DNA of 64,000 bases from Cepaea nemoralis (Eukaryota > Mollusca > Gastropoda > Stylommatophora > Helicidae), in the NCBI GenBank assembly GCA_014155875.1, contig JACEFZ010024489.1:479501-543500 (forward strand), read 5' to 3'. The position numbers were made by a program, and so were the translations under genes. The notes under the pieces were generated by a model that saw only the letters and a list, made by a program, of their open reading frames with translations, was not told the DNA's origin and ran no database searches. Positions 9,290 through 19,785 of the stretch are shown here, in pieces. Each line of letters starts with the position of its first letter. Position 1 is the first letter of the stretch.

Positions 9290-10926
9290 GATGGGAGTCG
9301 GCAAGATATTTTGTTGTGGGGGAAAAAATTCTCCAGATCACAGCCGGCAAGACTTTTTGAAGTACCGGGAACAATTCCCCAGATTAAAGCGGGACAGCCG
9401 GCCAGTTGTTTACATCGAGTCGAAAAAGGAGAGAAAAAATAGCTTCTCGACGCCTAGTGTCTAGTCAGATTTGTGACGTCATTCAGACACAGTATTAAAA
9501 CAGTCTGGACAAACAACTTTGGCGGGAGTCGACCAAATGTTGTGAGGCAACAAGGACGTGTGTGATGTTCCTGTTTTGATTATGGAGAGAGACTACAGTG
9601 TCTTATGTTGATTTACATCGGCGGACATTTATCCATTGTGTGATTTAGTAGTCTCGATTTCAAACAGGAATAAATAAATGGTATTTAATTAAATAGACCC
9701 AAGTTAGATGATTCTTAGGAGTCGAGCGTAGTAATGTGCGTTGTGAAAACTTATTATAGGAGCGTCGGCAGCAGTAGGCTATCGCGTTGCTTAAACTAGC
9801 TAGGGTGAGATATCAATTAACTCAGTGAGTTAAGAACAAGGTGGAGGGATGATGTTCGGGGAGATTGAGGATGGTTGGGGGGATAAAGGAAATGTAAAAT
9901 GGTAGGATCTTCCAGTAGGGTATCTACTGGGTTTCTGCACTTTTCCTTTAGTCTTTCCTTGTCTTACCATGACTCAGACCGATGTGATGAGCTCCTCTGC
10001 CTTATGACAGAGTTTAGTTCTCTGTTATATATCTGAGTGCGGCCGTCGGCCTACACTCACCTAATAAAGGTCGGAATCGGGGTGCTCTCACCGGGTGTGT
10101 TCTCTCTTCAACAGGTTCCACTATGTTTTCCAAAAAGCTAGCAGACAAGTCATAGAAGAAGATTATGGCTCGATCATTGAAGGCAGTTTTTACTCAGCGG
10201 CTTTTGCACTGGGCCCATAACCCAGAGGGTCTGCAAGAACCTGGCTTCTGCTGAGCAGGAACCGACGATAATCTAAGAGTGATTCCTCAGTGGTAGTTCT
10301 CATCATAGTAGAGTGAAGATACTTACAATACCACCAGTAACAGGAACAATAGTAGTTATATAGAGAAATTGACAATTAACATTGCGTTTTACAAATGGTG
10401 AATTCCTGTGAGAACTTAACAATTAACATTGTGTTTTTTTTTCAAATGGTGAATTCCTGTGAGAAATTAACTACTAACATTTTGTTTCAAAGTGACAGTA
10501 AACATTATTTTACTGTACAAGGGTTATCAGATCACCGAACTTTTAGTGACATATTAGTTACACTGTGTGTGTCAGATTTATGGTCAGTATCGGACTACAT
10601 CCACTACTGGTGACCAGGTATCCGGACTATCCAAGAGCCATTGGAGGAAGTCGACACCTGGCCAGAGAGACGCATCATTTGGTGAGGTCCTTCTGTACTT
10701 GATCTATGGTGCTGTTGTGTGGCCGGTACTGTGATGAAAGCAGACTTTGATCCTGAGCTGTTCGGTCTGATTCTGCATACACACTAGATTATACGACAGA
10801 CATTGTACACATACACACTTTGCACATACCTGACACTTTTCTTTATTAAATTAATTTGTCATTTTGTTAGAAGCTAGAGTTGTGTAGTATGTTTTGGAAA
10901 AGAATGAGAGGGGGCATGGTCCAGTG

Positions 10927-10958
<32 letters not shown>

Positions 10959-10980
10959 AAGAAGAAGAAGAAGAAGAAGA

Positions 10981-11068
<88 letters not shown>

Positions 11069-11195
11069 TCCAAAGACTGATGGGGTTTTGTGGACTGAGA
11101 TCCAGGAGATCCTCAAGATAATGATATGGACTTAAAAGAATGTGGGTGTTGATTCCCCTCACCCCAGGGACGACACGTGTTACGACACTCTTCCA
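9290..11195 (+). mobile_element. Unclassified 1.9-kb interspersed repeat, copy 1 (LARD-like)
   Basis: A reverse-complement paralogue lies at 33765-35660. Shared landmarks are GTGACGTCATTC.. (9472), GCGTCGGCAGCAGTAGGC (9762), a promoter-like TTATATATCTGAG (10024) followed by AATAAAGG (10061), CGGCTTTTGCACTGGGCCCA (10189), GAGCTGTTCGGTCTGATTCT (10757), TTGATTCCCCTCACCCCAGG (11149). No coding capacity. The TATA/AATAAA pair suggests an LTR-derived or large non-autonomous element, but no terminal direct repeats or TSD were identified. A block of about 58 bp (AATGGTGAATTCCTGTGAGA) is tandemly duplicated at 10394-10500. Confidence 0.6.
10926..11065. repeat. (AAG)n then (AG)n microsatellite
   Basis: About 20 AAG triplets (10930-10985) pass directly into about 40 AG dinucleotides. 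The paralogue at 33870-33900 has only a short GA-rich segment here, so expansion occurred after the copies diverged. Confidence 0.95.
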
Positions 11196-11204
11196 AGCAA
11201 ACAT

Positions 11205-11340
11205 TGTTAGTTACCCTGGCAGTCCAAGATTTTTGCAACATTCTTCTCAGGAACAACATCTCTGTTGCTTCTAATCTCTTCCATAATTTGCTCTCTCGCG
11301 GTCCATGATTCACCGCCATACAGCAAAGCAGGTTCTATGT
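11205..11340 (-). mobile_element. LINE reverse transcriptase fragment
   Basis: The minus strand encodes HGPRESKLWKRLEATEMLFL, RRMLQKSWTARVTNN, the 'EA.EM.FLRRML.I..TARVTN' motif that also appears at 16320-16390 and 22325-22390 on the plus strand. It is only about 45 codons, truncated at both ends. Confidence 0.7.
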
Positions 11341-11344
11341 AACG

Positions 11345-11935
11345 TCATCATGAAGCACATCTCTTAAACAAGTTAAAGAATTCAAATATCTAGGAAGTAT
11401 GATCACAGAAGATGGCAGAATAGACAGAGAAATCGAAATCAGATGTTAAAAAGCAAGTGCGCTTATATATCAAATATCTCCAATACTGAAACATCCAAGC
11501 ATACCTATGTCACAAAAAGACAGATAATAAATAGCATATTCACACCAACCCTATCCTACCAATGTCAAACTTGGACATTATCCAAAATCGCACTTACGAA
11601 AAATCAACACCTGCGAGATGGGATGCTTCAGGGGAGCTGCTAATAAGTATCCAAGGCTGAATAAGAAATGATGTTATCAGACAGACAGTGGGATCAACAT
11701 TTTGTGCCACATTTATTGAAAGACAGAAGATCATGTGGTTTGGTCATCTCGTTAGAATGCAACACCCATCAGCTACCAGCACTTGCCCTACATCAAAAAA
11801 ACATCTGCTACGAAGAGCAAGAGGACGAAAATGATTGGCGACATTAAAGGTATTGTACAATCACATTCAATGACACTATCCTATGCCACCCATGGAGCGC
11901 TGGAGAGCCAATTATTCCTCCCCACGACGCTTGAC
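11345..11935 (+). mobile_element. LINE reverse transcriptase C-terminal fragment
   Basis: It begins LKQVKEFKYLGSMITEDG (11369-11420, 'FKYLGS' motif), then has a stop. YVTKRQIINSIFTPTLSYQC and QTWTLSK follow at 11512-11585, then after further stops IRQTV..FIERQKIMWFGHLV. It is the same lineage as the fragments at 568-1015 and 20054-20530 (compare SFKYLGSKIS, CQTWTITE). Inactive. Confidence 0.8.
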
Positions 11936-12130
11936 GGCAAAAGTGGAAGATTATCATGAAGATGATTATCTATCAGCCCCAATTTTCTTCGATAAAGATT
12001 GCGAAATGGTACCTGATTGAAATAGGCATGTTGCCAGAGGAAAGATGCATCTTCTCGACAAGTTTTACTGCAGGCTTTTTGCCGTTTTTATGCCATAAAA
12101 TACTGTTTAAACAACCACACAATAATTTAT

Positions 12131-12612
12131 TTTGGAGGGGATGCACATGAAAAGGGTGTAGGAATAATACTTGCCGAAAAAAAAACAGCCAAGTCACTTA
12201 ATGGATACTGGTGTATTTCAGATAGAGTTATTATGGTCAAAATCAAAGGCAAACCAATAGATATAAATATTTTACAAGTATATGTACAAATAACAAGCAA
12301 TAGTGATGAAGAAATACAACACTTTTACGACGAAATAGAAATGGCGATGGCTCAAATTGGATCACAGGAAATAATAATAATACTTGGAGATTTTAATGCA
12401 AACGTAGGAAAGGGGAAAATGGAGGATGTAGTGGGGGAACTATGGTTTAGGTACAAGCAATGAAAGAGGGGGAAAGCTAATAGAATGGGTAAATATCAAT
12501 GATATGATAATTGGAAACACATGGTTTAAACACCACAAAAGACGACAATACACATGGAAAAGCCCTGATAAGAAAATACGCAACCAAATTTACTACATAC
12601 TAATTCAAAACA
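12131..12612 (+). pseudogene. LINE apurinic-type endonuclease domain (degenerate)
   Basis: Frames read GVGIILAEKKTAKSLNGYWC and VIMVKIKGKPIDINILQVYV, then the catalytic-loop motif LGDFNANVG at about 12380-12410, and after a one-base shift NERGGKLIEWVNINDMIIGN and TWFKHHKRRQYTWKSPD. This is the usual order of an exonuclease-endonuclease-phosphatase domain in LINEs (GDFNA, then TW.SP). The N-terminal third of the domain is absent. Confidence 0.8.
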
Positions 12613-12614
12613 AT

Positions 12615-12945
12615 GTTTTCCCGTAGTGAATTTGAATAACGAAGACACAAACAATAGATTGCACGATTTATTGTCCTGGCATATTTCGCTGCATCTCGTC
12701 AGGTACATACTGCAGATATCACACAACTTACGCGAATTAACTAGATTAATCCTTCAAGTTGAAATATACACAATTTCGCACAGTAATGTCAATCATCTAC
12801 CACGGTAATTTTAAGCTGACTAACATGTCTTTCTGTTTGCACAATTCCGGCTTGCGTTGACTGATCATAATTGCTTCTGCAAACTTTAACAAGCGAGTAT
12901 TTTGTGTGTTAAACAACACGCGAAAGGCAGTGTCTCTGTAAAGAA
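12615..12945. other. Foreign stretch between LINE endonuclease and reverse transcriptase
   Basis: AT-rich sequence with no match to other parts of the window. It interrupts the LINE between the end of its endonuclease (..YYILIQ) and the linker (about 12948, MDKRKQSKND). No clear target-site duplication was found, so it could be an insertion or a replaced segment. Confidence 0.45.
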
Positions 12946-12947
12946 AT

Positions 12948-14251
12948 CTTAATGCTGATGGACAAAAGAAAACAGAGTAAAAATGACGAACAAGAATATG
13001 CTAAGATAAATAAAGAAATAGAAGATAAATGTGGGAAGGCAAAAGAAAGTTGATTAAACGAGCAGTGCAAAACAATTGAATTAAATGCCATTAAAGATAC
13101 AAAAAATATGCACAGACAAATCAGTGTGCTCACGGGAACAAAAATAAGAAGAATTACAGGGTGTTTGAAATCAAAAATAGGAAAGATATTATTGGAGGAA
13201 GGTGCTATAATGAAGAGGCGGAATGAGTATATAAGAGAATTATATGATGGTGAAAGGGAAGAATTAACAGAAGAAAGTAAATTAGAAGGTCCACCTATTC
13301 TAAAAGAAGAAGTCGCTGACGCTATAAAACATACGAAGAAAGGAAAAACAGCTGGGCCAGATGAAATCACAATAGAAGAATTAGAAGTATTGGGAGGATT
13401 TGTAGTAGATATATTAACCAAAATGTTGAATGATATTTACGGCAGTAGATATTTACCCAGTGATATGCTGAAATATGTATTTATAGCTATACCAAAAAGA
13501 CCAGGAGCAATTGATTGTGAAAGTGTTCGTACAGTTAACCTCATAAACCATATCACTAAGCTTCTACTCAGAATCATAATGAGAAGAACCAGAAAGAAAA
13601 TACAAATGGAAATAAGTGAAGAACAGTGTGGATGTGTGGAGGGAAAGGGCACAAACAATGCAATTTATACATTACGGACACTAATAGAAAGGTCAATAGA
13701 GAAACAGAGAGACATATATGTGTGCTTCATAGATTATACTAAGGCATTTGATAAAGTAAAACATGATGAACTGATTAAAATATTGGAAGATATCAGCACT
13801 GATGGGAAAGATTTAACAATAATAAAAAATATTTACTGGAACCAAGTAGCAGCAATTAAAATGGGAAATACAGAGGGTGGTTACGAACAGATAAAGCTAG
13901 GAGTGTGTCTTGTCACCAGATCTCTTCTCCCTATATAGCGAAGTAATAATGAGAGAGATCAAAGAGATGCCAGGAATACTAGTCGGAGGTTATAAGATAA
14001 ATAATAAACTCTATGCCGATGACACGGTATTGATGGCGGTTAAATAAACAGACCTACAACAATTGTTAGACATTATAGTAACGGAGAGTGCAAGGAAAGG
14101 ACTCTCCTTGAATATCAAGAAAATAGTAACAATGGTGATATCAAAGAAAATGGTGACACCAAAATGTGACATAGAGATAGAAGGAAAAATTCTTAACAAA
14201 GTGGATAATTTTAGATACCTAGGGGCATATATATCATCAGATGGAATATGT
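12948..14251 (+). pseudogene. LINE reverse transcriptase domain (degenerate, truncated by insertion)
   Basis: The longest open part is 13108-13938 (276 codons) with the RT fingers and palm motifs listed under the parent element. A frameshift at about 13905 separates it from the YADD box at about 14012-14023. A TAA falls soon after (14044) and the frame then continues ESARKGLSLNIKKIVTMVIS, VDNFRYLGAYISSDG. The frame is cut exactly at the target-site duplication 14238-14251. Confidence 0.85.
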
Positions 14252-14954
14252 TGTTGACACCTTGCAGTCTTGACAGACCAAAGTATGTGAGTGGAATGTG
14301 GCCAATATTCCATCACAATGTCTGGGCAGAGCTTCAGAGAATCATGTGGCGCCCAAACGACATGACCCCTCTCTCGACCTAGTCTTGTGTATTCCAGAGG
14401 AATGGGTAACCAATACGTCTGGCACAAGGTAGGCTGCAGACGCTGGCGGCTCAGCGTCAATCCACCGAGACCTCACCACCACGAGCCGGTGGCGAGTTAT
14501 GTTTATGGCCAGACCCTGACACCCATGGGACCCGGCTTAGAGGCGTTCAGCCAAGTCCCGCAGGTGAGGGCCTCGTACGAGCCCGGACCATGGGGGCACG
14601 CACATCTGTCGAACACAAGTGTCCGGACCTGTGTAAAGCGTGCACTATCGTCAGACTCTCCACCTGACTTTAGGCGGCCCCCGCGACCAGCGGGAATAGG
14701 CCCGCCAGAGCTACCGCAGGGGATATTGCATGTCTATTTGCAAGCAGATCCCCCATCCTTCCACTGTGCGGATCTCGCGACCGACGAGAATAGGCCCGCC
14801 GGAGATTATGCTCGTCTGCTGCGAACAAATCTCTACCGAGAGACTGAATAAGTAAAGAAACGATAAAAGTAGTGGTATTTCAATTGCGCTTGCGCTCCCA
14901 CCTATGCTACACCCTTCATGTGTCTTCACAAAGTCGGACTAGAGTCAAGCTCAA
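14252..14954. mobile_element. Unidentified 703-bp insertion with 14-bp target duplication
   Basis: The sequence CAGATGGAATATGT occurs at 14238-14251 and again at 14955-14968, and the LINE reading frame is continuous if one copy and everything between is ignored. The insert is GC-rich and unlike its neighbours. It carries a 154-codon open frame (14387-14851) without a recognised domain and an internal repeat (GCGACCAGCGGGAATAGGCC at 14683, GCGACCGACGAGAATAGGCC at 14777). A 14-bp duplication suggests target-primed retrotransposition. I do not recognise its ends as any SINE or LINE family here. Confidence 0.8.
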
Positions 14955-15084
14955 CAGATGGAATATGTACAACAGAGATTAAGAGCAGAATAGGGCAAGC
15001 AAAAGCCGCATTTCAGAAAATGAAGAGTACCTTATGCAATACCCTCTTTTGGAATATACTTTTTACTTCTACTGAAATATGCCT

Positions 15085-16190
15085 TTCGTGATCAGACTCA
15101 CGCTCAAATGGTGGCCTCTATGATGCTCAGAGATTGAAGGCCAAGACCAAAATTAAGAGGGTACTAATCAGAGAGTTGCTTTTTGCGGATGATGCTGCAA
15201 TTACGACCGACTATGAGGAAGAATTACAACATCTACTATCTGCATTCTCCAATGCCTGTTCTGAATTTGGTTTCACAATTAACAAAAAGAAGACACAGAT
15301 TATGTCACAAGGCGCACATGAGGTACCATCAATCTTTATTGACGACGCCGAACTGGAGATAGTAGACCATTTTACATGTCTAGGATAGCAAATTAAATAG
15401 CAAATTATCCCTAGATCAGGAAATCAACATCAGAATTGGTAAAGCAGCAACAACAATGAACATGTTAGCAAAAAGATTCTGGGAGAACAGGAAACTTACT
15501 GCCAAAACAAAAGTCCTCGTCTACCAAGCCTGTGTCCTTAGTACTCTTCTTTATGGCAGTGAAGCCTGGACAACTTACTCACACCAAGAGAAACGTTTAA
15601 ACAGCTTTCATATGCGGTGTCTGCGAAGAATTCTTGGTATTAAGTGGCAAGACAAAATCACAAATACTGAAATATTGGAAAGATCAGGTTGTGTAACGGT
15701 GTGTTCCATGCTCAGTCTTCGTAGACTTAGATGAATAGGACATGTTAGGAGGATGGATGATGGTAGAATACCAAAGGACATCTTTTTTGGTAAATTACAG
15801 ATGGGTAGGAGATCTCAGGGTCGGTCTCTACTACGATACAACGATACAAAGGTGTGTGTAAGCGGGACATGATTGATACAGGCATTGATAATGCACATTG
15901 GGAGCAAGTCGCCGCTGAATGTGTTGCATGGGAGGGCAAACATTAGAAATGGAATAAATAAGAAGAAGAAGAAAATTGCAGATAAAGCACACACAGAGCG
16001 TGAGAGACGTAAGATGGTGTATGATTGTGGAAATGACCATGTTTTCACATGCATGCACTGTGGACAAACATGTGCAGTGTGAATTGGCCTTATCACCCAC
16101 ACTCGCCACAGCCACGGGTCGTAGTTATTAAGCCTTTTTGAAGCACAGTGTACCAAACTATCATCTGTCAAGACGGAAAGGTGCCAATGT
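15085..16190 (+). mobile_element. LINE reverse transcriptase, YADD-like box to C-terminal zinc finger
   Basis: From 15134: KRVLIRELLFADDAAITTDY (catalytic FADD), FSNACSEFGFTINKKKTQIM, DHFTCLG, a stop, then NMLAKRFWENRKLTAKTKVL, YGSEAWTTYSHQEKRLNSFH, MRCLRRILGIKWQDKITNTE, RRLR then WIGHVRRMDDGRIPKDIFFG. Near the end (about 16030-16110) is a C-terminal zinc-finger-like motif, FTCMHCGQTC, a stop, then IGLITHTRHSH. Known relatives end with a similar CxxC..H..H finger. At least three stops or frameshifts are present. Confidence 0.85.
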
Positions 16191-16224
16191 CAATGTAAAA
16201 ATGTATGCAATAAGTCACTATAAC

Positions 16225-16665
16225 TGAATGTAAGAGAGTGCTGAAATTCTATGTAGAACCAGTTTTGCTGTATGGCAGTGAATCTTGGAATGCAAATGAA
16301 CAAATTAAGAAGAAATTAGAAGCAACATAGATGTGGTTCCTGAGACGAATGTTGCGAATTCCTTTGACTGCCAGAGTAACTAACAACGACTGCCTGAAAC
16401 AGGCTAATGAAACTAGAACATTATATACAACAAAAGAAAGAGACAAACATCTTTCTTCGGCCATGTGATGAGAAGAGAGGCATTGGAGAATATCGTGACA
16501 ACTGGAAAGATTTGAGGAAAGAGAGGCAGAAGCAGACCAAGAGAAATGATGCTGGATGGATTGAGACGGTGGTATGGAGGAATATCAGCAACAGAGTTGA
16601 TCCAGAAAACCAAAGACCGAGATCTGTGGAGAGCCATGAACGCCTACGCCAGCTGACAGGGCACT

Positions 16666-16667
<2 letters not shown>
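16225..16667 (+). mobile_element. LINE reverse transcriptase C-terminus, (TGA)n-tailed family
   Basis: It reads VLKFYVEPVLLYGSESWNAN, (stop) MWFLRRMLRIPLTARVTNND, ERGRSRPREMMLDGLRRW, DRDLWRAMNAYA. It ends GGGCACTTGATGATGATG, and the tail continues as the array 16668-16762. Family members with the same 3' end are at 17278 (minus), 22295, 23281 and 24136. Confidence 0.85.

Positions 16668-16762
<95 letters not shown>
16668..16762. repeat. (GAT)n trinucleotide array grown from a LINE tail
   Basis: About 31 uninterrupted GAT triplets immediately follow the LINE 3' end. Other members of the family have 3-6 triplets (CATCATCATCAT at 17278). Confidence 0.95.
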
Positions 16763-16763
<1 letters not shown>

Positions 16764-17082
16764 GCTTGTTCCATAAAAAGAAAGAAATTGTTATTTACAT
16801 CAAGCGTCAGGCAAGTTAGGAGGTAATTAATTATCTTCTTCAAGAACAGGTGTAAAAAAAAAGGCACATTGTAAATTGTGTAATGTGTAAATTCTGCCCA
16901 GGTGAATCCGTTTTGCTAAACCAAACATCATACATTCCTTTGGCTGCTTACATTCCTTTCCGATCATTAGTCGGAATCTTTAAAAAAAAAAACATCTAGC
17001 AATTTAGGCACTATACAACTCAACCTGCCTAATGTCACGTTACACCTTCTAGGGGATATATCAGAGATCACACTGCACACAG

Positions 17083-17276
17083 GAGGTCAGCGTGGCTGAG
17101 CGGATAAAAGTGCTCGTTCTTAAACATCCGGTGTGCTGATGTCGAGGTAGCGGGTTCAATCCCTACACTGGTCAGTTAAACTAAAATATTGAATTCTCGT
17201 TCTTAACTTAGGAACGTAAATTACAAGTTCCTCAGAAGTAGGAGTGTTTTCGCCTGATGGCGAGGGACGCTGGTAA
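17083..17276 (+). mobile_element. SINE-E copy (tRNA-Leu/Ser-like head)
   Basis: The head AGGTCAGCGTGGCTGAGCGG is a good A-box context. GTAGCGGGTTCAATCCCTAC is a good B box, and the spacing with a variable loop resembles a class II tRNA. The body TTAACTTAGGAACGTAAATT and CGCCTGATGGCGAGGGACGC is shared with 31276-31500. It ends near GGTAATCATC at 17276, next to the LINE tail. Confidence 0.85.
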
Positions 17277-17277
17277 T

Positions 17278-18050
17278 CATCATCATCATCCAGTGCCTTG
17301 CTGACTGGCGTGGCAATCTCCAACAAATTGCAATCTCCAACGACATGGATCATTTTGTGTGTCGTCTCCTTTCCGTGCCATGACACAAGACTGTCAAGAA
17401 TCGTCTCACGCTGGCTTCCTATATCTCTCTTTCCACAAATATTTCCGGTTGTCACAACATGCTCCATTTTTCAAAAACAAGATGATTACTTCTGTGTGAT
17501 GTTTGTGATAAGTTGTCTTTACGACTTAGCTTCCTCCACAGTGTCCAGACTTCTCATGTTGGCTGTTCACTTAATTTTAGGCATTCTTCTATAAAATCAC
17601 ATCTCACATTTTTTTTCTCCTATCCAAGATTCGCAGCCATATGTTAAAACTGGTTCTAGGTGACATGCAATAACTATTTATCTAACGTTCAAGGACAAGG
17701 ACTTATTGCACAAAATGTTCTTCATTTGACAGAATGCAGTTTTTGCTTGTCCTGATATATTATTTATCCCCATGATGCATCTTCCATCTGATGTTACTCA
17801 TGTGCCTAGATATCTGAATTTCTGCACTTGCCCCAAAATAACATCATTTACTTTAATTGCACAATTAGGTGTAATTTGTTTCTTTGATATCATTATGATT
17901 TCTGTTTTTCTATTATTCAAGCTAAGGCCCATTTTTCACTTTATACTACCGCGGTATCTATAATTTCCTGTAGTTCTTTCTGACGTGTTGCTATCAAAAC
18001 GGTGTCATCGGCATAACGTAAGTTATCTATGTTACGTGCACCAACCTAAT
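17278..18050 (-). mobile_element. LINE reverse transcriptase 3' half (minus strand)
   Basis: The minus strand starts near the palm ('RYADDTVLIAT', 18020-17990) and continues through segments such as ICDII.ISKKQITPNC, KFRYLGT, HMAANLG..EKK. It ends with TGCCACGCCAGTCAGCAAGG and (GAT)n at 17278. Many stops. It belongs to the (TGA)n-tailed family of 16225-16667. Confidence 0.75.
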
Positions 18051-18140
18051 AGGGAAAGCTAATCCACTGGCAAATATCAGGCTCCCAACTATTACAAGCA
18101 GAAGCACGTGTATCGACTACGCTTGAGTTTTTTTTTTTAA
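18051..18140 (+). mobile_element. SINE-E 3' portion
   Basis: GGGAAAGCTAATCCACTGGC, GCACGTGTATCGACTACGCT and TGAG followed by T/A runs correspond to the end of the copy at 31276 (GGCAAAGCTAATTCACACGC .. TACGTATTAAGCTTGAG). The head is absent. Confidence 0.5.
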
Positions 18141-18568
18141 AAACGAGAAATAAATCAGTCACTGTCAGAATGCAATGTTTTGGTAATTAAATTCCTATTT
18201 TAAGCTAACGGTTCTCACATGGGGCACACTGACATTGTAAACGAGCTATTTCTTGATCTATATTAACTGCCAGTTAAAGAAAAACGAACATCTGTTATTT
18301 ATCATTTTGCATTTTCACAACGGGAAACTTGTCTGTTTTATTTCTACGAATCTCGTGTAAGCGCTGTCAACATGTTTTGGTAAACTAATACGTACATAAA
18401 AACTGATATGTCTGGATGAAATTATTCTGTGGATGCAAAACGTATGGGAAAGTGCTATTAAATTTCATTTAGAGCACTGTCAAGTTCAAATATGTTTTGC
18501 TGTTAAGAATCAGGTGTTGGAATGCAAAGTACTTAACCTGGAAAAGTATTCTACTTGAAGCGTATTAC
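18141..18568. other. No recognised feature
   Basis: AT-rich, unique-looking intronic sequence of the growth-factor gene. No open frame with a family signature. Confidence 0.6.
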
Positions 18569-18569
18569 A

Positions 18570-19099
18570 TACGAGGGGAATTCAAATGAAAACCTTAAAA
18601 GTGTTATTGATAGAAATTACAATAACCATGTCATTGTCTTGTAACCTGTCAATATTGTTGCTAGGGATGTCAAGAGTGTTAAGCCCGTCACTACGGTGCA
18701 GACGAACACGGTGACGTCATAAGCACAGTTTAAAGGTGGCCGCCCCACTTTTGACATGCACCAAAGAGGAGCAGCATTCTGTTATCCGTTTTTTGATCAG
18801 AGAAGGGGTGAAGAAACCTATAGAATTTCATCGGCGAATGACGGTCCAGTATGGTGTTGCATGCCTATCAGTCCAGCAAGTGTATGAGTGGAGTAGAAAG
18901 TTTGACAACTTTTCGGTCCGATGAAGCGGTACAGCAGCTGGTGCATAATTCTCGACCATGAAAATGTTTTTCTACAGGAACTCAAGCACTTTATCGGCGC
19001 TGGAGGACTGGGATTGAACGCAGAGGTGACTACATCAAAACATTATACATGTGTTTTGTACATTTTCAGAATATATTCACACGCACGCACCCACGCACG

Positions 19100-19131
<32 letters not shown>

Positions 19132-19174
19132 AATTTAAGGGTTTTATTTGAAGCCCGATCTAGTGAACCCCCGT
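18570..19174 (+). mobile_element. Internally deleted mariner-like element
   Basis: It starts TACGAGGGGAATTCAAATGA at 18570 and ends ..GAACCCCCGTA at 19174, matching inverted terminal motifs with TA at both ends. Inside, the N-terminal HTH part and the extreme C-terminal part of a mariner transposase are directly joined. An AC/CGCAC expansion (19080-19131) lies near the 3' end. A second copy is at 25260-25660 (minus). Confidence 0.8.
18736..19060 (+). pseudogene. Mariner transposase remnant (HTH plus C-terminus)
   Basis: The start at 18736 gives LLTCTKEEQHSVIRFLIREG, HRRMTVQYGVACLSVQQVYE and WSRKF, the first helix-turn-helix of mariner-type transposases (usual form: RF..SEGVKP.EIHRRM..QYG...S...VYEW). 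After a shift near 18915 it continues DEAVQQLVHNSR, a stop, ALYRRWRTGIERRGDY, which is the C-terminal end of such proteins. The DDD catalytic core is missing, so the copy is non-autonomous. Confidence 0.8.
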
Positions 19175-19401
19175 ATTTCTATTCTATTTAAATGGGGCGG
19201 GAATTGAAAGGCAGAGGATCGACTTCATTGCACTGAGTTCTACCCCATCTAACTTGGTCTCCTTCCGGTGAGCGGCTAACCACCCACCGAAACTCTGGCG
19301 AAGGGTAAAGTGGTCTGTGTCACCCCGACCGCCTTTATTTCCCAGAACATTTTTGACACACATTTTAGGGTGAATCAACATGTCATCATGATTAGAGGAG
19401 T

Positions 19402-19625
19402 GGCAGGCCGAGTGGCTAGAATGCTGGAGGATTCTCCTTAGGGAGAGCCGGGTTCGGATCCTCGGTAAGGTGTGGATTTTTTTTTCTTTGTCCGGAGCAA
19501 GCAGAAAATCTCTAACCTGCACAGTTCGGGAGACTGCACTAGCCAGGAGGCCTTAATTCCTCAGGCTCAAGACCACCCTGCCATACACAGCAAGGTACTA
19601 TATAGGCAGTAAACGACAGTTATGA
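19402..19625 (+). mobile_element. SINE-C copy (tRNA-Leu/Ser-like)
   Basis: The head GTGGCAGGCCGAGTGGCTAG (A box), a class II-like extra arm GGAGGATTCTCCTTAGGGAG and the B box GGGTTCGGATCC. The body is AGCAAGCAGAAAATCTCTAA .. GAGACTGCACTAGCCAGGAG .. CTATATAGGCAGTAAACGAC. The reverse-complement copy at 43775-43976 is collinear. The sequence 19200-19400 upstream contains pieces of SINE-F (ATCGACTTCATTGCACTGAG) and of a SINE-B body. Confidence 0.85.
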
Positions 19626-19659
19626 CAACATGTCATCAAAAGTCATTGAACTCCTCTCT

Positions 19660-19785
19660 CCTCCTTCCCCCCCCCCCCCTTCCAGTTCCAACCCCCCTCG
19701 AAGAGAATTCAAGTTCCTAGCCACAGGACCGACAGGCGAGAGTACTAACCAATGTGCTACCGCGGCTCCCCAATTTGCATCATCT
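19660..19785 (-). mobile_element. SINE-B head fragment
   Basis: The plus strand shows CCTAGCCACAGGACCGACAG .. GTGCTACCGCGGCTCCC, the reverse complement of the tRNA-like SINE-B head. A poly-C run precedes it at 19668-19680. Confidence 0.55.

Larger units (their letters stand above)
12131..15060 (+). mobile_element. RTE-like LINE, endonuclease to reverse transcriptase, with insertions
   Basis: This is the most complete LINE coding block in the window. The endonuclease segment (12131-12612) holds IIIILGDFNANVGKG and RRQYTWKSPDKKIRNQIYYI. A roughly 330-bp foreign stretch (12615-12945) follows. Reverse transcriptase runs from about 12950: GKTAGPDEITIEELE, FIAIPKRPGAIDCESVRTVN, EEQCGCVEGKGTNNAIYTLR, VCFIDYTKAFDKVKHDEL; after a frameshift near 13905, the catalytic YADDTVLM at about 14012 and VDNFRYLGAYISSDGI. 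The frame is then split by the element at 14252-14954 and resumes with TEIKSRIGQAKAAFQKMKS to about 15060. Several stops and frameshifts make it non-functional. Confidence 0.85.

Noticed and set aside
14387..14851. 154-codon frame in the unknown insertion as a real gene
   Set aside because: No domain, GC-rich composition favours chance open frames, and it lies inside a retro-inserted segment; kept only as part of that element.
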